Shown here piece after piece: positions 1 through 11,538 of a stretch of 64,000 nucleotides of DNA. Below the pieces are notes generated by a model. That model did not search any database and had not been told where the DNA came from. It saw only the letters and a list, made by a program, of their open reading frames with translations. The position numbers and the translations under genes are program-made. Numbering within the stretch: the stretch's first letter is position 1; the number at the start of each line of letters is the position of its first letter. The stretch covers positions 6,778,001 to 6,842,000 of the forward strand of contig JAILWY010000007.1 of the NCBI GenBank assembly GCA_022113835.1. The letters are read 5' to 3'. This DNA comes from Atopsyche davidsoni (lineage: Eukaryota; Arthropoda; Insecta; Trichoptera; Hydrobiosidae).

Positions 1-201
1 CTTTGTTGATTTGTGTAAACCCACATTTACGGTTCATTTAAATATTTCTATAATATAAAATAATAATGCAATTAATCAAATTATATTATATCGATTTAAC
101 ACTTCCATGTAAAGATAAATCACGGTCACGATACTTTAACGTTTTATAAAAAAATCGTATTGCTTATCATATTGTATTTTTTGGCTCTTGTATTTATTTA
201 G

Positions 202-3200
202 GGGTTGGTTATTCCAGGAGTCGTTCTTCACCTGGGCCAGTGGCGTGAGGGAGCCTGGCTGCTTCCTGGGGGTAGCGGCGAAGACAGGGGCGGCATGTCT
301 GTTCGTGCCGCGCCTGCCCGCCGAGTACTCCGTGTGGATGGGGCCGCTGCTGCAGCTGCACGACTTCCAGAGGATCTACCAAATCGAGGAGGTCTACTAC
401 GTCGACGAGGTAAGATTTGAGACGACTGCAAAGTAGGTACCCTTACATCGAATTGTCACTGGCGAACAATGAATACGAAATATGATGTGGCAGCTTTATG
501 CATTGTAAAGAAAATAAGCAAAAAAAAAAAAACAAAATTATTTGTTGATTATTAATGATTCTTGAAAAATATCAACACGGGTGTATTATGAATCTTTATA
601 GAATAAATATTTAAAAAAATGTTTTTTTTTGTTGCACGACACTGGTTGTTGTGATATTTTTTTTATTTCTCGGTTGGGACTTTTCCAATTGCCAATTGTT
701 CATCATTTCTCTATTTATAATTATTAATATAAATACACATTTTTTAAAGCGAAAACGCTTAGTTATTCATCTAAGCTTATCCTGCAAACAATGATTTAAA
801 TCAGAAATGAAAGATAGATGCCTTCAGCAAAACAAATTAGCACATTTGAAATGCCTGAAAAAACAAAGTGCTCGAATCTGTAAACATTGTTATTTGGCTG
901 AAGTCTCGCTGTTCAGGTTTATTGAGTGATATAACGCCGTCGCTAGTGGCCTGTAAACATCCCCACTGCGCCGCCCCTCTGTGTCAGGGGGCCATGGGGA
1001 GGGGCAGGGGGTGGATACTCTCTCTATATAAAAGTTCCAGCTTGTACTGTTCAGTTGAACAATGCTATTTTCGCGATTCGAAGAATGCCCCTGCGAAAAA
1101 AAGTATCTGCGAAAATTTCGGATATAAAAACACAATCTGGTTTAAAATGTATTATAAATACACAATCGTCTTCAAAAGTGTATTGAAATGTTGAGTCTTT
1201 TTATCGCTTCTTATTATTATTCTATTCACAAGAGTCCGCTCCGCATTTACTGACTATCGACAAAAAAATTCTCAAACTCCTTTTTAACATCATTCCAAGA
1301 CTCTGGAATTCTTTGAGATATGTTTATAGATAATGAAAAAAATCGAATAAGTATGAACGTATATTTTACTGTAAATAATTTTTTTTAAATGCTTATTGAG
1401 TGGATATGCATGGCTTTCAATAATAAAAAAATACTGTTTTTAACATCTCTTCCTTTTTTACGTGTATTTTAATAATGAGTAAACGAACTTATAATTAATA
1501 TATACAACAGTAAGAACATATTGCATGAAATAATAACAAAAAAATTTGTGGAAAAAGATATTTTAAAATACGATATAATAACTAGTACATAAAAAAAAAC
1601 AAAACTGGTGAATCATATTGCAAAAAATATATATAAAATGCCAGCAAAGAATTGCCGAATTTAAGAATTATAACAAAACTAATAAATATTTTTATCACCG
1701 CGAGTTGGAAATTTATGCTTACGATATAAAATAATAACGACACGTAGTTTTCATTTTGTTAAGAAGTTTACGCAAAAATAAAAACCGCACATAACACATA
1801 TTTTATCATTTTATAACTTACACCGTGTTCTCCAAAAACCGCACAAAACACAAAACCGAAACATGAACAATGGCCATTTTTAATTCACTTTGCAAGGACA
1901 ATGGTTTCAGAGGTACCCGCAAAACTTAGTTTTTATAAATCGCATTATGTAAACAAATATATTTGCGTAATTTTGCCGTTATATGGTTATTGTCATATTG
2001 GGTTTATATCTACAGGAAATTTGTTATGATTATCTATATGAGTATTTAAATCAATTCAGTAGATGTCACAAATGAAAGAGTCTTGCACAGAATGCGCAAA
2101 AAATCTCGTATTTTGGTCATATTTTTTGGGACAGTAAATATACCATCCTACAGCTGATTGTCCAAGAAAAAATCGGAAATAAAAGAGGCATTGGAAGGAG
2201 GAAACTTCCGTGGATGTGGAATTTACGCCAGCGGCTGGAAGTCGGAAGTGCGGCCGAATTAGTGGCTCATAATAGAAATATACTCGATCAGGTGGTCACC
2301 GATCTCCTATGAGGAGAGGCACTCGAGGGAGAAGAAGATGCTGATTATTTTTTCACGATGTAGCTACTGAATCTATGATTAAAGTGTTGAGTAAAAACAA
2401 ATTCTTGTTTCTCAAATCCTCTAGCAGCACTTGCCTATTTAAAAATAGCAAAAAAATAATTGGCTGGGTACATAAGGATATTTGTGTATTTGAAGTTAGT
2501 TTGGAGTGTAAACAAGGGAGGAAGCGCCCGTGCCTGGGGGTGGGCCGGGTGAGTCAGCCGGGCGAGTCCTGAAAGGCTGCAGACCAACCTAACCTGGCTC
2601 AAGCGGCTCAGCGGGGCGCGGGTCGATAGCGCCAAGGTTGCCGCCGAGCCCGCTCGATACTCGCCCCCAGCCTCCACCAGACCCCCCAGCCCCCCCAGCC
2701 CCCACCAGCCTCCACCAGCCTCCACCAGCCCCGGCAACCCGCTAGCCCAGTCTACTGTACTATATATAGCCGGCTCATCCGGCATCACTTTAATAACACG
2801 GAATAAAAATATCAAGATTTAAACTTTTACTATCGGTATGCTAAAACCAGAATTTCAAACTTGTGAATTGTACTTAAAAATTATCGGACCTATTTAAAAT
2901 CTACGAAAAATATTTTTAACACTTCGGTCGTGCATTATTTTAAATCCATTTTCATATAAATCAGAAATACACGCATTTAATATTTATGGAAAAGTACTTT
3001 GTTACATGCAATGCTTTTTAGTTTGCACGGCAAAACGAATCGGAGGGGTTGCATTCGTGACGTTTTAACGTCCAACGTTCAAAAATAAATTAAGTCTTTG
3101 AGTATGATTGTGTATGTAATTATTCCTTCGTGATTTATAAACGTCAGAGAATCCGCCCGGGTATATTTTATTTAGAATACACCACCCTATGACCCTGGTC

Positions 3201-6200
3201 ATGTGGAGCATTGTTATTTAAAGCGCCCACCCCTGTGCTATATATTACTTCAGCAGATGGCGTCGCTATTGATTCCCCGAGCGGAGCCTTTTCCGACCCT
3301 GCCATCTCTGCCTTGGGAAGATAAAATGTTGTTATTAGTATTTTAACTGTGGCTAAAGACTACCCTTCAAAATTCGGCATATAGTTACATAACCTTTACG
3401 TGAGAATATCTCTTGTAAAATTGAACAAACGAAGGAATACAGCCAGGCCTTAATTTTTGTGCTTATCTTGCTTTTGATAATTTGTTTTATCGATAATTGG
3501 CAGGCACATGTCAAACAAAACATTAATTATTTTAAATGACGCCAATCACATTCTACACTATATCAAAATAATAATATATATATCACATTTTCGTATAGCG
3601 GCATTCTTCGGATATTTCCTGCCTTCTTTTAAATTTATCCAAGGTCATATTATTTTATTTTTAATAATATTATGTATTATTATATTATCTTAAGAGATCT
3701 TATAAAGCAATTATCGGGTGCGTCAACAAACAGGTAGAATTAAATGACGCTCATAACCAACAGGTAAATCGTAACCCGCGAGGCTTGAGTCACGGAAATT
3801 TACTGCGTTTTTCTCCACGAGAATGAATCACTCAATCTCCCCTGCACAAGGAAATACTATTGGAATTAATAAACTTTAATTATATATTTCGGTTTCCAAA
3901 GCTGTGAGTTGGCACTGATGAGTCACCGCCGACAAAGAGCAAAATTGCAAAATGTGTTTTGCATATTGTTACGGAGTATACAATGCTGATGAATTTGAAA
4001 CGAGCCTAGCGAAAACAGCAGTGCAGTTGTATAGAGAGCACATCACCATAAATAGCATTCAAACTGTTTATTGATCAACTAGACGCAGATTTGCTTCAAG
4101 CACGACTGAGACGTTTCTTCCTTGAATTAAAAAAAAATACGCATATTTCCGTAATTGAGATCTTTGCGTCAATATACCTTGTAAATTGGACTCTATGTAT
4201 ACTTTAATATTTTATTGATCGCCGCTGATTTTTCAGTTATGTTATTTAAAGTGTAAAGGAAAATTGTTATGTTGTATTAATTTATATACAAAAAATAAAC
4301 ATTTTTAGCAATGTTAATCACTAATCTAAATATTTATTTATCGCATCGTCTGCTTTCAAGTGACAGCATCAGCAAAAATGCTTTTTTTCAAAGTATGAAT
4401 TTTTCATTGCGTCCATTTTAATCGCAACTTCCACAATAATAATTAATCTAAAAAAAAAGGATTACGTAAAGAGCCCGGTTTAATTTTCAGAAGAATTGGT
4501 GACCATTTCTCTGAACATATGTTTCTCCTCGTCCAGTCTCAGTAATTCCAGCCACTGTCGTAAATTCCGCATCCACGTTGGTTCCCTCCCCGGTTTAGTA
4601 ATAAGCATTTTTTGTATGTGCAGTAAAAAAGTCACCGAGCACCTGCAGAAGCACAATGTCAATTTTTTTGTCAAATAAAAAATAAATTGATCACACGGAA
4701 ACATTGGCAATACAGCGAGAGAGCAGAAGGATGGGCTGCGGCGAGATGAACTAATCGAGGCGATGAGTTTTCACTGCAGATTATTATTGCGGCCATCCCG
4801 CCGTGACAAGCTCTCCAGAGTGCAACGGACAGCGACAGCAACACCGTAGAAACGTAAAATATAACGGCGTATATTATATTTTACGTTTATTTCAACCGTA
4901 GGATAATGCTTAGTGAAATTACAAACAGTAAAAATCGAAACAGACGCACCGAGTCGAGCGAACCGCGCCGAAGTCCAAACCGGCCTCAAGAGTCAAAAGA
5001 TATTCAGATTTTATAAACTATCTTCCGGTTCAAAAAAAAAAAGCATCGCTTAGGGTTTTAATATTATAGATATTGTGAGTTCTACAGACGTATCATGCAA
5101 AGAGTACACTTCAGCGACTGAACTCGTCTGTCGGCATTTCTGTATTACTCTGTATCTGAAAAAACGCGGAAAACATCCATGCTTGGATAATCCAACGAAA
5201 AAACGAGAAGTTAAAAACTTCACTACTCTGCAAATGTATTATAAAATATATAATAGTTAACCATCCTATTACGCGGACTCTTATAACGCGGTTTCCATAT
5301 AATGCGGAGTTAAAATTGCAACTGAAATCTTATATCTCATTAGTACGATTTGCGTTCAACAAGATTCCGATTGGCTAATATGTTTTTAATAATTTCCTTA
5401 TAATAAAAATAAATAAACTTGATTTCTATGTATTTACTTTGAAGTTTCTTATAACACGGCTTCCACATAACACGGTGCAACGCGTTTTATGGAAGGATTG
5501 ATTGTACTACAAAAAACGAGGCAAGTAAAAATTGCTCTAGTGTGGATAAATCACAGAAAATCTGCGCCCGAATGGGTTTTGAAACGAATTTGATTAAATT
5601 ATTTGTTAGGTTGAATGAATGCAGAAAATAGGACAGAGATTTTTCACAGTGCGACTTTAGTGAAGTTAACATGTTGCTAAACGAACCACGGCATTAAGCG
5701 GCCATCAAGAAGATAACCCGCACATATATATTTTAAAGTAGATAATACTTTAATGTCGCATGACTCGTACGTTTCCGTGACACGAGCATTGTAATGTGAG
5801 AACATCAGTGGCTTAAATAAAATAACCTTTGGATATTGGGTTTCGCACCAGAAAATGGGTCACACAACATTGTTTATACCATGAGTTTTTGATACTGACA
5901 AGGTTATCTGGTCTTTATTTGGGATTAAAAAGTTGAATTGTCGCAAACACTCGTGTGAAGTGTTCACGCAGAAATACACGACTCGATGGGGTTGAAAATT
6001 CCAAATTGACACACAAGAAACTGTAAAATGTATAAATGTCGTATAGCGAAAGCAAAAAGAGATGCTTATCACATTCTATAAATGTCACAAAGTTCTGAGA
6101 AAATAATTTTTGAGTTGCATAAACCAAGAAGTACACTTCCGAGTGTTTTTGATTTATAATAAAATATTTTCTGTTCCAGATCGCTGAAGTGTTGAAGAAG

Positions 6201-9200
6201 AAGAATCCTTCCAGACTCCTGACCTTGGTACGTCCGCGTCCACACAGACAGCCCGCCCCCCTCCCCCTCCCCCCTCCCCACACACCACCCCCTGTATAAA
6301 TAGTGGCTGCGTGTGTGTCACCAACACGGGCGCGGCTGCCGACCCACCCTCACCGAGTCCCTTGCCCGGCTACACCCCTGGGAATATTGTGCTATATAGT
6401 TCGTTCGTGGTTATTTCTACAAACATCGTCACAGTTTACAACATTAATTTTTATCAAAAAAATTCCCGTTTTCCGTTTTCATTATAGTAAATAACAAATC
6501 AAGTAGAAGTACAATTTTTTTTTTATAAGTTTATTTTGTGTCAAGATTTTTCTACCCTATTTCCTAGAAACTGAAATCCGAAAACCGGATTATATATTAT
6601 AAGTTTAATTATTAAAAAAAAACATAGATACAAAAAATAATTTTAAAATGCACGCATCAAAAAATGTACCCTCATATTTTATTATTAAATAAAACTAAAA
6701 CGGCAAATATATTGATTAAATTATGAAATACAAATTTATGAGTGGAAAATTCATATTATTTTGCAGATTTTTTATCTGATCTGAAGATAATCTTCATCCA
6801 CTTGTGGTCCCTGACTTCTGGCATGCAAAGTCATCGACATTGTTGAGTGTTACGACCATATTCTCCATTACGTTTATTGATTGTATGTAAATGTTTCAGA
6901 GTGGAATCAACTCCGATAGTGGCTTGGGAGCCAAAGAGGCAGCTTTTGAAGGAATCGATGAGTACGTTACTAATTAACATATTTAAAATAATTAATCAAA
7001 CAAAAATTTAACATTTTTGTTTCAAATGTTTTTGTAAGCACCTTTAAAAATATTCTAGATATTTTTGTAACCTTAATATAGCTTAAATTTAGTATTACAT
7101 TTGTTTTAAATATTAATTACAGTTTTACGGTGGATAATGCCGTCCTTTACCCGATTATCGCAGAGCTGTGAGTAAAGTCCATTTTATTATTTATTTACTG
7201 AATAACAATTATAAAATATAAAGTGGACCAAATTATGTTAATTCTATGCGGATATTTTTAACCAATAAAAGATGCCTAACTATTAGTATTATAGTAATAA
7301 ATCTCAATTTAAAAAATAAATATTTCCAACTGTATGGGAAAAATAAAAATTGTTATAGTTTGTAACAATACCATTTATCTTTGCTTTGATTTTATATATA
7401 GTATCTAGCTTTGTATACATAAATTATCTGGAACCAATTATCGGTAGATATGAAGAGTCCACTTTAATATTTTATTTTATTTACAATTAATAATTTTTGT
7501 AATTTATTTCAGGCGAGTGATTAAGACTGATATGGAAATTGAAGTGATGCGTTATGTGGTGAAAGTATCTTCTGATGCCCATAAAGAGGTAATTATTGAG
7601 TCATTCTATAAACAGTAGTTTAAGATACCTCTATGGATTTATATTTATATATATATAAATATAGCTTATAAATTAGAAGATATACACAATATAAATTGCA
7701 TATTTGTTACAAATCCCAAGGTGATTTTTTAAGTTAAAATATCACATTGGGATTGTCGCATTAAAATAAGTTGGATTTTTTAGAAATTAAGATTTATAGC
7801 ACTTATAGTAATTAAAGTACAATACTAAAAAATTCCATCTGCAAAAATTTATATATAGTTGGCAATAGTTACCGAATAAAAAAAAAACCTATCTATTAAA
7901 CTTGTATTTAGTATGTGCTTAAAATTAGGTAAAGTATATTTGTTTTTACATAAAAAGTAAATATATCAAACACACTTTATAAATTTTAATAAAACTGAAT
8001 CTATGAGTTTTACGACTTGATTAACTAAATAAATAAATATGAATGTAAGTCTACCAAGTGTGCATGCATAATGGTAATATTCTTTAATTGTAGGTAATGC
8101 TGTATGCTCGTCCTGGGCGCACTGAGTACCAGTGTGAGTCTATTTTTCTAAATCACAGCTACGAGAAGGGAGGCTGCCGTCACGTGTCCTATACATGCAT
8201 TTGCGGCTCGGGCTGCAATTCTGCCATTCTTCACTATGGTCATGCCGGTGCTCCCAATTCTCGGGACATTTCTTGTGGAGACATTTGGTAATTTATTGCT
8301 TGAAACTTATATAAAGCATCTATACTGCTCTAAATACACCTGTAAGCATTAGTTTCCATTGAGATTAAGATGTTCATTCGAGGTTCATTTTGATAAAACA
8401 TATTTTTATCTTAATTGTTTGAAAAACTGTTGTACTATAAATATTATTAATTTCAGAAAATAAAGGTTTATTAATAAATTAATATTTTGCAGTCTTTTTG
8501 ATATGGGTGCAAACTATGCCGGCTATGCTGCTGACATTACATGTTCCTTCCCTGCCAATGGAAAGTTTACGGAAAATCAGAAGCTGATTTATAATGCTGT
8601 GCTTGAGGCTAGAACTGCTGTTTTAAGGTAACGACTTGTGGCTTCTAAACTTTTAATAATGAAATTTGTTATATTCTGCTTACCGTTCACATAAATTTAA
8701 ATAATGTATTTTTGTTATTTTTAGAAAAGCCAAACCAGGAGTACCCTGGACCGAAATGCACTTGCTGGCTAACCGTACAATGCTGCAGTATCTGAGAGAT
8801 GGTGGACTTTTGAAAGGACAAGTGGAAGATATGATGACGGTTAAAAATATACTAAGTTCATTATGATTATACTCGGGTATCTGATACTTTGGCAGTTTCA
8901 TAGTTATGATCGTTGAATTGTCATAAATGATAATGCATTTTAGTATGACAGTATATATGTATTTCTTATTTTTTCCAACTGCCCTTGCAATCCTAACGTT
9001 GGGTTCGTTTTACGCATAAGAAAAATACATCATTGTGAATTCTGAATTAGTTATGTATTTGATTTTTTATTGGATTGCATCATCCATGTTGTGGTGAGTC
9101 CTGGTGGGATAATAACTTCTTTGTTTTTTTAAATGCTTTTGAATGAGTCCTCATTGATTATTAGGCTGGCATTCACGGAGTCCTGCAGCCCCATGGTTTG

Positions 9201-10071
9201 GGTCATCTGTTGGGATTGGATGTGCACGACGTCGGAGGCTATCTCCCGACCCACCCCCCTCGCCCTGAAGTCCCCCTGAGAGCTCTGCGTACAGCGCGCA
9301 TTCTCCAGGCTGGCATGGTTCTCACTGTTGAGCCTGGTTGCTACTTCATTGATACAGTAAGAGTTTCTCATTTATGTTTAGTATTTTTTTTATGCATATT
9401 ATATACTTAATTATGCCTTTTTTTTGAACAATTTTCTGTCTTTTTTTTCTTTAGTAAATAATAACTATATAAACAATTAACTAACCTTTATATTATAATA
9501 AGTATTAGAAATTTTGTGTTTTGCAATACATTAGAAGGATAATTGCTAATGTTAAATATGGAGTTACGAGTCTCATTATTAGACAGAAGCATTAAATCAC
9601 CAATTTTGTAATTGTTAAACACGTATGTTTATAATCCAAGCATTAATAATTATTGAAAAAAGTTCCTTTATAAGTAGAACCTCTCATTTATAATTCCCAT
9701 CTAGCACAAGTTTAAACTAATTGTTTTGTTTGGGCAAAAAAATTGTAAATGTAATTGTATTTTTTTCATATTTATTTTTATAGTTGTTGGACAAGGCTTT
9801 GGCGAACCCTAAGCAAGCTGTGTTTTTCAACATTGATAAGTTGGCTGAGTTCAGAGGCTTCGGGGGAGTGCGCATTGAAGATGACGTTCTCATCACAGCG
9901 ACTGGAGTGGAAGATTTGACCAAAGTGCCACGAACGTAAGAAAAATTACAATATATCTGATGTTTATAAAAATTAATTTAAAAAAAATGATTGTTATAAT
10001 TTATGATTTATTTTAGTGTTGAGGAAATTGAAGCATGGATGTCAAATGGGGCCAATTTCAAGAAGGATTAA
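202..10071 (+). CDS. PEPD: Xaa-Pro dipeptidase (prolidase), 5' end outside window
   Basis: Cytosolic metallopeptidase that splits dipeptides with C-terminal proline or hydroxyproline (M24B family). Exons by GT/AG and phase: 202-409, 6180-6227, 6900-6961, 7123-7167, 7513-7588, 8094-8287, 8493-8627, 8725-8839, 9165-9356, 9784-9935, 10017-10071. They join in frame to about 427 codons; animal prolidases are near 490 residues, so about 60 N-terminal residues are upstream of the window. Matches to the family run throughout: [98 protein letters not shown]. All five metal ligands are present: Asp at 8500 and 8533, His at 9204, Glu at 9330 and 9877. The first visible exon is GC-richer than the rest. 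No break or missing key residue is seen, so the gene looks functional. Confidence 0.96.
1026..1055 (+). promoter_or_regulatory. Candidate TATA/Inr core promoter inside prolidase intron
   Basis: A GC-rich block (about 960-1015) is followed by TATATAAA at 1026-1033 and the arthropod initiator TCAGT at 1051-1055. The distance from the first T of TATA to the A of TCA is 27 bases, the usual spacing. The same layout stands in front of the two cuticle-type genes in this window. No convincing coding exon follows; the first ATG opens only about 21 codons. It may be a chance match, an RNA-gene promoter, or a relic of a lost gene. Confidence 0.35.
2181..2342 (+). mobile_element. Degenerate non-LTR retroelement C-terminal fragment
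   Basis: One frame reads [16 protein letters not shown], then [20 protein letters not shown], then acidic codons rich in GAG/GAA, interrupted by a stop. This pattern (basic GR..., WMxNLRQ, DRxxFxxMV, acidic end, GAA-rich tail) resembles the extreme C-terminus and tail of arthropod LINE open reading frames. Related fragments occur at 4483-4594 (reversed), 35081-35142, 35268-35396 and 58690-58785. It is short, with no reverse transcriptase domain, so the family name is an inference. Confidence 0.5.
2667..2735. repeat. C-rich imperfect tandem repeat (CCTCCACCAGCC-like)
   Basis: Several imperfect copies of a unit close to CCTCCACCAGCC or CCCCCAGCC in a row. The strand asymmetry (C-rich on +) is strong for this AT-rich genome. 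It lies directly upstream of the TATATATA at 2761. Confidence 0.7.
2761..2790 (+). promoter_or_regulatory. Candidate TATA promoter after GC-rich island, prolidase intron
   Basis: TATATATAG at 2761-2769 ends a 250-bp GC-rich island (about 2510-2760), and a TCACTT initiator-like site lies with its A about 26 bases on. A forkhead-like TGTAAACA occurs at the island's left edge (near 2508), as it does near 951 for the first island. No open frame of coding quality follows. Confidence 0.3.
4483..4594 (-). mobile_element. Degenerate retroelement C-terminal fragment, reverse strand
   Basis: The minus strand encodes [17 protein letters not shown] followed by [16 protein letters not shown] and a stop. 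It matches the 2181-2342 fragment in the WMxNLRQxLE block and in the FREMV block, at about the same spacing, so the two are copies of one repeat. It sits in the prolidase intron in antisense orientation. Confidence 0.5.
5281..5479. repeat. Pair of 30-bp direct repeats, TTATAACGCGG type
   Basis: TTATAACGCGGTTTCCATA at 5281 recurs as TTATAACACGGCTTCCACA at 5449, a spacing of 168 bases; the units continue as ATAATGCGG and ATAACACGG. Sub-repeats of (C)ATAACxCGG resemble those found in terminal repeats of pogo/Tigger-like transposons, but the two units are in the same orientation, so no complete element is defined. Confidence 0.4.
6295..6322 (+). promoter_or_regulatory. Candidate TATA promoter in second prolidase intron
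   Basis: TATAAATAG at 6295-6303 directly follows a polypyrimidine-rich, C-rich block (6250-6294) only about 70 bases after the donor of the 6180-6227 exon. A TCA trinucleotide lies about 25 bases on (6318-6320), followed by GC-rich sequence to about 6380. No start codon with a meaningful frame follows. Confidence 0.25.
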
Positions 10072-10291
10072 AAAAATTATTGACTGAATTACACAATTTT
10101 AAAACAATAAGTAATTTGATTTTGTCTATTTACATTTTACTTTTTATCTAAGAACAAACATTAATAATATTTTTTATTCTAAGATTCATGTTATTTTTTT
10201 ATTGCAGTGCTATCAAAGTAGTTGTTACTATGTTGAACATATATCTCAAAACATTCTAATTTTTATCAACTTTATACGCATATTTGTTTAA

Positions 10292-10297
10292 AATAAA
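10292..10297 (+). terminator. Poly(A) signal of prolidase gene
   Basis: AATAAA lies about 220 bases after the prolidase stop codon and is followed by an A run and then a T/GT-rich stretch, as expected for a cleavage/polyadenylation site. Confidence 0.7.
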
Positions 10298-10321
10298 CAA
10301 AATGAAAAAAAAAAAAAAGGT

Positions 10322-11538
10322 TTTTTAAATGTTGTTTGATATTGTGTTTTAATACATGAAGTATGGTCCAGTGATCTTTTCGGAATCTTGATTATTTAGA
10401 TCATAAAGTTATCCATTGAGTACTTGAGTTATTCTTGACTACTATAACTAAAAATCAATTTGGTAAAACGTTGCTAAAATGAGGCTTGACTTGCTGTAAT
10501 ACAAATTTATGATCAAATAACAAATAACTTCACTGCTAGTTATATTTATTACTCTCAATAGTTAGCTATTACTATGCAATCATATTAAGATAATACAATA
10601 ATTTTAGAAACCGTAGACAGCCTGGTAAATCTCAATTTCTACTATCTGATATTAGTATATTGAGATTATTAATTAATTGCTTAGATTTAGTTAACAATTT
10701 GGTATTTAGACAGTGTTTATTTTAAATAGTGGTGTATGTTGTTTTTAAAAGTGATTACGATTCATTAATAGTCGATAAAAAAAGCTTTACATTGTGGTGT
10801 TAATTTTTTTTATGTTAGACGATTAATGCTTTCTTGAAAGAAAATGAATTTGTATTAGTAAATTACCAAAAAAATTATCCCAAATTTTGTGATAATTTTT
10901 TTCTGTGTACTCATTTACCATACTAAAAAATCACATTGTTAAAGAAATGCATAAACGGTTTCAAATATTCAGTAATTTAAGGAAAAATTAAAATTGCTGC
11001 GTTTCTGGTAAAAAAAACACTAATGCTATTCTAATAGCAGATGTCAAAACCTACACTGGTCAGGGAAGATGTTTATCTGCTTTTAATAAAATGAATAATT
11101 AATAGTAACTTCACTAAAATGCATTTTTTTCTTATAATTAATACCATCAATAAATACAAGAAATTTTATGTGTTTTTTGAAATATATTTTATTTTGTATT
11201 TATTAGTGACTAGACTGGCAACACTTTGTAATATGTCAAACTGTGGTTGACTCATGTGATATATGTAATGTCAATCCCAAAGTAGATTAGATCTTACGGC
11301 ACACCGGAATATTTATATAAAAAAATTAAATTGCATCTATTTATTGTAATAATAATTATAAAAAATAAATGCAAGAAGTTGTTTATAGTTTCATAAAATA
11401 TCTATATTTTTTGTATTTATTAGTGTTTTTAGACTGGTAACAATTTGTTATTTGTCAGACTTACGGCATGTATGTAATGTCAACTGTCAATCATATGTTA
11501 TATTTTTTATAAAATATTGAAATTATATTTTTAATACG
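10322..11538. other. AT-rich spacer between prolidase and PRORP genes
   Basis: No coding signal. The right half carries a diverged direct repeat (about 11151-11276 and 11364-11494) that ends just before the PRORP start codon; the rest is AT-rich with no recognisable element. Confidence 0.6.
11151..11494. repeat. Diverged direct duplication upstream of PRORP
   Basis: Two units of about 125 bases share AATAAATxCAAGAA, TTTGTATTTATTAGTG, TAGACTGGxAACA and TGTAATGTCAA in the same order, roughly 215 bases apart. The second unit ends about 45 bases before the PRORP ATG, so it probably includes or abuts that gene's promoter. No TATA box is obvious. Confidence 0.6.

Larger units (their letters stand above)
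410..6179 (+). other. Large prolidase intron
   Basis: An intron of about 5.8 kb between the prolidase exon ending in VDE and the next beginning IAEVLK; the junction is phase 0 and restores the family sequence. It is mostly AT-rich. It holds GC-rich islands ending in TATA boxes (about 960-1060, 2505-2790 and 6235-6325), two retroelement C-terminal fragments (2181-2342 and, reversed, 4483-4594), a short direct repeat (5281-5479), and otherwise nothing that I can call. Confidence 0.85.

Noticed and set aside
2435..2815. 126-codon minus-strand frame
   Set aside because: Most of it is the translated C-rich tandem tract (poly-Gly/Leu/Val/Trp on the other strand). Composition explains the open frame.
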